Positions 58,227 to 64,000 of a DNA stretch of 64,000 nucleotides are shown one piece after another. Source of the DNA: Pseudomonadota bacterium (lineage in GTDB: Bacteria > Verrucomicrobiota > Verrucomicrobiia > Limisphaerales > SXTU01); assembly GCA_009924135.1 (NCBI GenBank), contig RFSE01000005.1:20097-84096 (forward strand), given 5' to 3'. The number at the start of each line of letters is the position of its first letter. Positions within the stretch are counted from its first letter, which is position 1. Position numbers and translations under genes: made by a program. Below the pieces are notes generated by a model that saw nothing but the letters and a program-made list of their open reading frames with translations, had not been told where the DNA came from and did not search any database.

Positions 58227-60425
58227 ATGAATCGGCGGCTATGCATCGCGGTGTGGGTGGCGGGGCTGTTTCTGACCCTCGGCGTGGCCCGGGCGGCGGA
58301 GACGCCAGGGAGTTATCAAATCGAGCCGTTGTCCAAGGAAGGCTCCCAGTCCTTTGACTTGAAGACGGGCGTGATGAAGGCCGAGGGCGGCGTGCGGGTC
58401 CGTTATGAAACCGCCAAGGGCAAGGAAGTGGAACTAACCGCCAACCGCGTGCAGCTCAACCAGGCGACGGGCGACGCGCTGGCGGAGGGAGCCGTCTTCC
58501 TGCGCGGGGACGGGCACATCTGGCGGAGTGAGCGGCTCGAGTACAACTTCAAGACGAAGGTGCTGAAGGGGGAGGAATTCCGGACCGGATCGGGAAACCA
58601 TTTCCTCGCCGGGATGAATCTGGAGGAGGACAAAAAGACCAGCACGCTCATGGCGACGAATGCGTTCGTTACCACGGACGACCTGGGCGAACCGGGACAC
58701 CGGATTCGCTGCCGCCGGCTGACACTCATTCCGGGGAAGAGCTTTGTGGCGGAGGAGTGCACGCTCTACATCGGGGATGTGCCGGTCATGTACTGGCCGA
58801 AATACTCACGGGATCTCGCGTCACACGGGGACTACTGGGTGCTTACCCCGGGCTACCGGAGCCTCTACGGACCGTTTGCGCTGGGCACCTATCACCATGT
58901 CTTTTCGACCAATTTCAACGCGGACCTGCATCTGGATTACCGCCAGTTGCGGGGCGTGGGCACGGGCACCGACTTCCATTACGACGTGGGCCGCTGGGGA
59001 CACGGGGATTTCAAATTCTACTACTCGCACGATGACCGGTCGGGCACGAATACCCTGGGCTTTCCCATCGACAGCGACCGGCACTGGATCAACTTTTCAC
59101 ACCTTGTCGAGGTCCGGACCAATTTGACCGTCAAGGCCGTCGTCCGCGAACAAGGTGACCCGTTTGTGGTGCGCGACTTCCGGCTCACGGACTATTACCA
59201 CAACCCGCAGCCCAGCACCTTCCTGGAGGCGAACCAGCTCTGGTCCAACTGGAGCCTCAACCTGCTGGTCCAGCCGCGCATCAATGACTTCTTCGAGACA
59301 GTGGAACGGCTGCCAGATGTGAAGCTCACCGGCCTGCGGCAACAGATCGGGGTCACGCCGCTTTATTATGAGAGCGACAGCACGGTTGGCTACTACCGGC
59401 ACACCTTCGCCGACAACTTGACCAACAGTTTCGGCGCTGGCCGGGCCGACACCTATCATCAGGTGGTGCTGCCGTGGAACCTGTTCGGCTGGCTGAACGT
59501 CACGCCGCGGGTCGGCGGGCGGCTGACCCATTACACCGAGACGGACGGGGCGGGCGCGACCACCACCGAAGCCAACCGGGGCGTGTTCAACACGGGCTGC
59601 GAGGTCACCTTCAAGCTGCACCAGACGCTGCCGGACAAGGAAATCCCGTGGCTGCAAGCCAAGGGCATCCGCCACATCATTGAGCCGGGCGTGAATTATG
59701 CGTTTGTCCCTTCGCCGAACCGGCTGCCGACGACGCTGCCGCAGTTTGACGGCGAACAGGCCAGCCTGCGCCTGCTGCCCATTGATTTCCCCGACTACAA
59801 CGCGATTGACTCGGTGGACAGCGAAAACGTCTTCCGCTTCAGCCTCCAGAACACCGTCCAAACCAAGCGCAATGACCGGATCGATACCCTGCTCAAGTGG
59901 GCGCTCTACACGGACTGGCGCGTGAAACCCCGGGCCGGCCAGGGGACTTTCTCCGATGGCTTTTCCGATCTGGACTTCAAGCCGCGCGACTGGCTCACGC
60001 TCTCCTCGGAAACGCGCTATAACTTTGACAGCGGCCACTGGCGGGTCGCCGATCATCGGGCGACGTTTACGCCCGGCGATGACTGGAGCCTGTCGCTCGG
60101 TCACCGGTACGTACGCACCGATCCCACGTTCCTGCCCGGACTGGGTAACAACCTCATCACCACGGGTTTCCATTTGCGCATCAACGAAAACTACGCCCTG
60201 CGCACCCGGCATTTCTTCGAGGCGCGCAACGGCCGGATGGAAGAGCAGTACTACACCCTCTACCGGGACTTCCGGAGCTGGGTCGGCGCCTTTACCGTGC
60301 GCATTCGGGACCTGGGCAACGGGGTGCACGATTACACCGTCGGCTTCACCTTCAACCTCAAGGCCTTTCCGCGCTACAAGCTGGATCAGGATCGGGAGAC
60401 GCCCACGATGCTGTTTGGGGGCTAA
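58227..60425 (+). CDS. lptD: LPS-assembly protein LptD-like outer membrane protein
   Basis: The 732-aa protein has a signal peptide (VWVAGLFLTLGVARAAETPG) and an N-terminal OstA/LptA-like jelly roll: MKAEGGVRVRYETAKGKEVE, LTANRVQLNQATGDALAEGA, then RSERLEYNFKTKVLKGEEFR. From about residue 190 a beta-barrel follows (ALGTYHHVFSTNFNADLHLD; WGHGDFKFYYSHDDRSGTNT) through to NGVHDYTVGFTFNLKAFPRY. This is the LptD architecture, for delivering lipopolysaccharide to the outer leaflet. It fits the lipid A genes found elsewhere in the window. Cysteines are sparse, so the disulphide pattern of E. coli LptD is not present. Confidence 0.85.
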   Translation: MNRRLCIAVWVAGLFLTLGVARAAETPGSYQIEPLSKEGSQSFDLKTGVMKAEGGVRVRYETAKGKEVELTANRVQLNQATGDALAEGAVFLRGDGHIWRSERLEYNFKTKVLKGEEFRTGSGNHFLAGMNLEEDKKTSTLMATNAFVTTDDLGEPGHRIRCRRLTLIPGKSFVAEECTLYIGDVPVMYWPKYSRDLASHGDYWVLTPGYRSLYGPFALGTYHHVFSTNFNADLHLDYRQLRGVGTGTDFHYDVGRWGHGDFKFYYSHDDRSGTNTLGFPIDSDRHWINFSHLVEVRTNLTVKAVVREQGDPFVVRDFRLTDYYHNPQPSTFLEANQLWSNWSLNLLVQPRINDFFETVERLPDVKLTGLRQQIGVTPLYYESDSTVGYYRHTFADNLTNSFGAGRADTYHQVVLPWNLFGWLNVTPRVGGRLTHYTETDGAGATTTEANRGVFNTGCEVTFKLHQTLPDKEIPWLQAKGIRHIIEPGVNYAFVPSPNRLPTTLPQFDGEQASLRLLPIDFPDYNAIDSVDSENVFRFSLQNTVQTKRNDRIDTLLKWALYTDWRVKPRAGQGTFSDGFSDLDFKPRDWLTLSSETRYNFDSGHWRVADHRATFTPGDDWSLSLGHRYVRTDPTFLPGLGNNLITTGFHLRINENYALRTRHFFEARNGRMEEQYYTLYRDFRSWVGAFTVRIRDLGNGVHDYTVGFTFNLKAFPRYKLDQDRETPTMLFGG

Positions 60426-60440
60426 CCGTGACGGAATAAT

Positions 60441-60466
60441 GACTGTTCAAAAAATATTGAACAGTC
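60441..60466. promoter_or_regulatory. Perfect inverted-repeat operator before the GbsR/MarR-like gene
   Basis: Arms GACTGTTCAA (60441-60450) and TTGAACAGTC (60457-60466) are exact inverted copies separated by 6 A/T bases. The site is 34 nt upstream of the regulator ATG at 60501. The right arm could overlap a -35 element (TTGAAC). A single half-site TTGAACAG recurs at 61084-61091, upstream of the next gene. Confidence 0.8.
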
Positions 60467-60500
60467 GGGCGAATTGTGGTTAAGTGCCCGGCAATTGTTG

Positions 60501-61028
60501 ATGGCACTCCACCTCGAAGCCCGTCCGTCCCGTCTGCCCAGCGCCCCCCCGTTGGCGGGTCTTTCGCCGTTGGAGACTGAGGCGGTCGAACTCTTTGTTG
60601 GTCTGGCCCAGGTGGTTGGCTTGCCCAAGTCGATCGGCCAGATTTACGGTTTGCTTTACATTTCCGCCACCCCCTTGAGCTTGGATGATATCACCCGGCG
60701 GCTGGACATCAGCAAGGGTTCCGCCAGTCAGGGGCTGAAGTTCCTGCGCACGACGGGGGCCGTCCGGCTGGGCGATGAAAACGGGTCGCGCTGCGACCGT
60801 TATCAGGCAGAAACCGGGCTGCGCACCCTGGCCACCGGTTTCTTGAAGGAACAGATCGAACCGCGTCTGAGCAATGGCAGTGACCGGCTGGCGCGGCTCA
60901 AACGACTGGCGGAGATGGTGCCCGCAGAGCAGCGGGAGCACGTCGGCCAACGGGTGAAGCAGCTCGAGTCCTGGCATGGCCGCGCGGCCACCGTCCTGCC
61001 CCTGCTGATCCGGTTGCTTGGTAAGTAA
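60501..61028 (+). CDS. GbsR/MarR-like winged-helix transcriptional regulator
   Basis: The ATG at 60501 gives 175 aa. The winged helix-turn-helix is at SIGQIYGLLYISATPLSLDD followed by ITRRLDISKGSASQGLKFLR, where DISKGSASQGLK is the recognition helix typical of GbsR-type regulators. Basic and helical dimerisation segments follow (LARLKRLAEMVPAEQREHVG). The perfect operator just upstream suggests autoregulation. The half-site before the next gene suggests control of the downstream acetyltransferase-dehydrogenase genes. The effector is unknown. Confidence 0.85.
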   Translation: MALHLEARPSRLPSAPPLAGLSPLETEAVELFVGLAQVVGLPKSIGQIYGLLYISATPLSLDDITRRLDISKGSASQGLKFLRTTGAVRLGDENGSRCDRYQAETGLRTLATGFLKEQIEPRLSNGSDRLARLKRLAEMVPAEQREHVGQRVKQLESWHGRAATVLPLLIRLLGK

Positions 61029-61189
61029 TGGGCGCCCGGTCCTCCGGGCTCAGTGTTTCCGGCTTTGGTCGCGAAACGAACAATTGAACAGAAAGCGCCA
61101 CCATGGTCTGGCCGGAAGCCTCCGGCCCGCGACCAAGGGCGGCAGCTTGCCTGTATCAACGGGAACGCTACGGTGACCAGGCTCCTGCC

Positions 61190-61768
61190 ATGAATCCATC
61201 CGGCAACCTTTTGCGCGTCCGTAGCGATGCCCCATCCACCTACAGCTGGCAGCACAAGCTGACGCGGGCAGTGTGGGGGGCAGTCTGGCTGGTCCTGTTC
61301 CGGCCCACGCCCCGGAACTTCCATGGCTGGCGCAACTTCCTGTTGCGGCTCTTTGGCGCGCGGCTGGCCCGTACAGCGCAGGTGGCCAACAGCGTCGTGG
61401 TCTGGGCTCCGTGGAACCTGACCATGGAGGATCATGCCACCATCGGGCCCCATGTGGACTGCTATTGCGTTGCGGCCATCCATGTTGGTGCGCATGCCAC
61501 GGTGTCCCAATACAGTTACCTGTGCGCGGCGGGGCATGACCCGTTCGACCCCGGTTTCCGTCCCACCATGGCTCCCATCAGCGTGAAGGATCAGGCGTGG
61601 GTCGGAGCGGATGTGTTTATCGGTGCGGGAGTTACGGTGGGTCAGGGCGCGGTGGTGGGGGCTCGTTCGAGCGTGTTCGCCGATGTGCCGCCGTGGACCA
61701 TCAGTGCGGGCAATCCTGCCCAGGTGCTTCAAGCCCGGGTGCTGACGGAGGTACGCCCGCATGAGTGA
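61190..61768 (+). CDS. WcaF-like colanic acid/exopolysaccharide acetyltransferase
   Basis: The ATG at 61190 (MNPSGNLLRVRSDAPSTYSW) gives 192 aa. WQHKLTRAVWGAVWLVLFRP and NFHGWRNFLLRLFGARLART are typical of the WcaF N-terminus. A left-handed beta-helix follows (NSVVVWAPWNLTMEDHATIG; VSQYSYLCAAGHDPFDPGFR with catalytic His; WVGADVFIGAGVTVGQGAVV). It probably O-acetylates a sugar in an extracellular polysaccharide. Its 3' end overlaps the E1 gene by 8 nt. A regulator half-site lies upstream. Confidence 0.88.
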   Translation: MNPSGNLLRVRSDAPSTYSWQHKLTRAVWGAVWLVLFRPTPRNFHGWRNFLLRLFGARLARTAQVANSVVVWAPWNLTMEDHATIGPHVDCYCVAAIHVGAHATVSQYSYLCAAGHDPFDPGFRPTMAPISVKDQAWVGADVFIGAGVTVGQGAVVGARSSVFADVPPWTISAGNPAQVLQARVLTEVRPHE

Positions 61769-63734
61769 AATCGCCCTCAACCCGGAACTGGTCCGCCAAA
61801 ACGGCCAGGCGCTGCTCATCCGGCGCGTCGAGCAGACCTTGCTGGACTTGTTTGCCAAGGGCGAATTGTTTGGCACCGTGCACACGTGCATCGGTCAGGA
61901 ATGGACCGGCGTGGCCCTGGCGGCGTACGCACGGCCAGGGGATGTCTGGTTCAGCAATCACCGTTGTCACGGGCACTATCTGGCGCGCACCAATGACGTG
62001 GCCGGGCTGGTGGCGGAAATCATGGGCCGTCAGACCGGGGTCTGCGGTGGCCGGGGCGGCAGCCAGCACCTGTGCCGGGAAGGATTCTTCAGCAACGGCG
62101 TTCAAGGCGGGATGACCCCCGTGGCGGCCGGGTACGCGCTCGCGTTGCAGCACGCGGGGAACCGGAACATTGCCGTGGTGTTCATCGGCGACGGCACGCT
62201 CGGCGAAGGGGTGCTCTATGAGACCTTCAACATCGCCTCCAAATGGCGGCTTCCGTTGTTGTTCGTGCTGGAGAACAATCATTACGCGCAAAGCACTTCG
62301 CAGGCACAGACGCTGGCCGGTGACATCGAGGCCCGGGCGCGGGCCTTTGGATTGGTGAGCGCCCGGACCAATACCGATGAACCGTCTGCCTTGTTGGCCG
62401 CCGCCGCGCAGGCCGTTGAGCATGTCCGCGCCGGCGAGGGTCCGTATTTCCTGTGCGTGGACACCTATCGGCTAATGGCTCACTCGAAGGGGGATGACAA
62501 CCGCGACAAGGCCGAGGTGAGCGCCCGCTGGGAAAGCGACCCGTTGACGAGGTTTCAGCAGGCCAACCCCATCGCAGCAGCCCGTCTGCTGGCCGATTGC
62601 GAACAGCGGATCGGTGCGGCCGTGGCAAGCAGCCGGCAGGCACCCTTCGCCGCGCCGCAACCGGCGTCCGTGCCGAGCACGGTCCCGCTGCGATGGGAGC
62701 GGGTCGAGTTGCCCGAACTGGACCGGGTTGTGAACCGGATCCACGACGGGCTGCAACAGGGGATGCGTCGCAACGCGCGGACCATCCTGCTTGGGGAGGA
62801 CATTGAGGGGCCGTATGGCGGGGCCTTCAAGGTCACCAAGAACTTGAGCGTGGAATTTCCGGGGCGCGTGGGCAATCTGCCCATCAGTGAAGCGGCGATC
62901 ACGGGGTTGGGCAACGGGCTGGCGCTGGCGGGTTGGCGGCCGGTCTGCGAGATCATGTTCGGTGATTTCCTCACCCTCGCAGCGGACCAGCTCATCAACC
63001 ACGCGGCCAAGTTTCGCTACATGTACGACGACCAAGTGCGCGTGCCGCTGGTCATCCGCACCCCGATGGGCGGCCGCCGCGGCTACGGGGCCACGCACAG
63101 CCAGAGCCTGGAGAAGCATTTCCTGGGCATCCCTGACCTGCACGTCGTGGCGCTGCATCACCGGCTGGACCCGGCGGCGGTTTACGAGCAGGTGCTGGCG
63201 CGCGAGGATGGGCCTTCCCTGGTCATCGAGAACAAGCTGCTTTACGGCGTGCGTGCTGGTGGGGCGGCTCCGGACGGGTTTGTCTGGGAGCGTACCGGAG
63301 ACGCGTTGCCCACGATGCGGCTCCGGCCGCTGGGCGTCGTCCCTGACCTCACCATTGTTTGCTACGGCGGCATGTTACCGGAGGTCGAGACCGCGGTGGA
63401 GCGGCTCTTTGACGAGCATGAAATCGTGGCCGAGCTGGTCTGCCCGCTGCGGCTGTATCCGCTGGCCTGGGAGCCGTTGGCGGATTCCACGCGGTCCAGC
63501 CGGCGGTTGCTTATCGTGGAGGAAGGGCTTGGCTTCGCCGCATTTGGGGCCGAAGTTGCGGCACAGTTGATGGAGAAGGCTCCGACGGCGATCGGGGCAC
63601 TGGCGCGGGTGGCCGCCCCCGAGCATCCGATTCCCTCCGCCGGTCCGTTGGAGAAGCAACTTCTGCCCGGCGCAGCCCAGGTGGTGGCTGCTGCTTGTGA
63701 ACTCGTTAAACGGCCGGTGACCCCGGCCCGCTGA
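61761..63734 (+). CDS. Fused alpha/beta 2-oxoacid dehydrogenase E1 (thiamine diphosphate-dependent)
   Basis: The 657-aa protein joins both E1 subunits. Residues 1 to about 300 are the alpha part with HTCIGQEWTGVALAAYARPG, GGRGGSQHLC and the ThDP motif VVFIGDGTLGEGVLYETFNI...LENNHYA. Residues about 320-657 are the beta part with ILLGEDIEGPYGGAFKVTKN, FPGRVGNLPISEAAITGLGN, MGGRRGYGATHSQSLEKHFL and LLIVEEGLGFAAFG. It would decarboxylate a 2-oxoacid and pass the acyl group to a lipoyl domain; the gene right after it encodes one. Location beside a polysaccharide acetyltransferase suggests a specialised acyl donor rather than central pyruvate dehydrogenase. Confidence 0.9.
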   Translation: MSEIALNPELVRQNGQALLIRRVEQTLLDLFAKGELFGTVHTCIGQEWTGVALAAYARPGDVWFSNHRCHGHYLARTNDVAGLVAEIMGRQTGVCGGRGGSQHLCREGFFSNGVQGGMTPVAAGYALALQHAGNRNIAVVFIGDGTLGEGVLYETFNIASKWRLPLLFVLENNHYAQSTSQAQTLAGDIEARARAFGLVSARTNTDEPSALLAAAAQAVEHVRAGEGPYFLCVDTYRLMAHSKGDDNRDKAEVSARWESDPLTRFQQANPIAAARLLADCEQRIGAAVASSRQAPFAAPQPASVPSTVPLRWERVELPELDRVVNRIHDGLQQGMRRNARTILLGEDIEGPYGGAFKVTKNLSVEFPGRVGNLPISEAAITGLGNGLALAGWRPVCEIMFGDFLTLAADQLINHAAKFRYMYDDQVRVPLVIRTPMGGRRGYGATHSQSLEKHFLGIPDLHVVALHHRLDPAAVYEQVLAREDGPSLVIENKLLYGVRAGGAAPDGFVWERTGDALPTMRLRPLGVVPDLTIVCYGGMLPEVETAVERLFDEHEIVAELVCPLRLYPLAWEPLADSTRSSRRLLIVEEGLGFAAFGAEVAAQLMEKAPTAIGALARVAAPEHPIPSAGPLEKQLLPGAAQVVAAACELVKRPVTPAR

Positions 63735-63736
63735 TC

Positions 63737-64000
63737 ATGTCCGCCCCGGCTTCATTGCCCATGCAGGTGTTTCTCCCCAAGGAGAACAACAACGACGAGT
63801 CGGCCCGGCTGCTGGATTGGCGGGTGGCCAGTGGCGAGCGGGTCGAGGCCGGTCAGACGCTGGCGGAGTTTGAGACGAGCAAAGCCACTTTCGAATTGCC
63901 GGCCCCGGTCAACTCGCCGATAATGGCAGTCAAGGTCGTCCGCACCGTCGCCGCATTGGTTGAATCAGAATGGCTCACCGAAATTACGTCAAAAACCCTT
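63737..64000 (+). CDS. Lipoyl/biotinyl-domain protein, 3' end outside the window
   Basis: The ATG at 63737 lies 2 nt after the E1 stop. The 88 visible residues form a biotin/lipoyl attachment domain: MQVFLPKENNNDESARLLDW, VASGERVEAGQTLAEFETSK and ATFELPAPVNSPIM, with the lipoyl-lysine motif ETSKA. It is the natural acyl acceptor for the preceding E1. Whether a catalytic E2 domain follows cannot be seen. Confidence 0.85.
   Translation, partial: MSAPASLPMQVFLPKENNNDESARLLDWRVASGERVEAGQTLAEFETSKATFELPAPVNSPIMAVKVVRTVAALVESEWLTEITSKTL

Overview
This is a GC-rich, gene-dense chromosomal segment. It most likely comes from a member of the Verrucomicrobiota, in or near the Pedosphaera/Limisphaerales group. 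The taxonomic markers are several planctomycete/verrucomicrobial cytochrome families (PSCyt1/DUF1549/DUF1553, DUF1592-type, DUF1501), prepilin-like proteins with the [18 protein letters not shown] leader, a fused LpxC-FabZ followed by LpxA, and a Gram-negative outer-membrane set (BamA, OmpH/Skp, LptD). The assignment is by gene content only; no marker phylogeny was possible.

Layout. 1-5.1 kb: yqgE (cut by the window start), a small unknown gene, a TMTC-like membrane TPR protein, a decayed IS1380-family transposase, and a frameshifted prepilin-like gene with a sigma-54-like promoter. 5.4-10.8 kb (minus): a translationally overlapping trio of PSD1 cytochrome, ADP-ribosylglycohydrolase and DUF1501, divergent from rpsT. 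11.3-16.7 kb: PQQ-like beta-propeller, TIM-barrel isomerase, prepilin-like protein, HisJ-type PHP phosphatase, two small genes and a vapBC pair with a broken toxin. 16.9-25.6 kb (minus): lpxA and lpxC-fabZ, a DUF1592-type cytochrome, and a BatA/DUF58 envelope pair with a decayed toxin-antitoxin locus between them. 25.8-33.3 kb (plus): bamA, ompH, then a glycosyltransferase flanked by FkbM-type methyltransferases. 33.6-41.0 kb (minus): DUF1549 protein, PPC-domain protein and two tandem DUF1501 paralogues. 41.4-43.3 kb: a double SGNH esterase and tRNA-Glu. 43.3-57.9 kb (minus): a long series of overlapping envelope genes (VWA protein, giant coiled-coil membrane protein, squalene-cyclase-like protein, three paralogous 'NGD-repeat' lectin-like proteins), then SixA and a thioredoxin-like ferredoxin. 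Decayed DUF433/DUF5615 and hicA loci interrupt this series. 58.2-64 kb (plus): lptD, a GbsR/MarR-like regulator with a perfect inverted-repeat operator, a WcaF-like acetyltransferase, a fused alpha/beta E1 dehydrogenase and a lipoyl-domain protein cut by the window end.

The most unusual signal is in the repeats. (i) At least nine tracts have a strict 7-bp period, each with a different heptamer. Several are arranged as long inverted repeats. They lie inside genes or immediately before start codons. In two genes of the 45-51 kb operon they appear to encode the whole signal peptide, and in a third an extra N-terminal extension. (ii) REP/REPIN-like elements begin with GTAG followed by a small palindrome and occur as inverted pairs; one has split a hicA toxin gene. 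(iii) A palindrome centred on CCCCCATCGGGGG is present three times. All four toxin genes seen are broken, while the three antitoxins present look intact.
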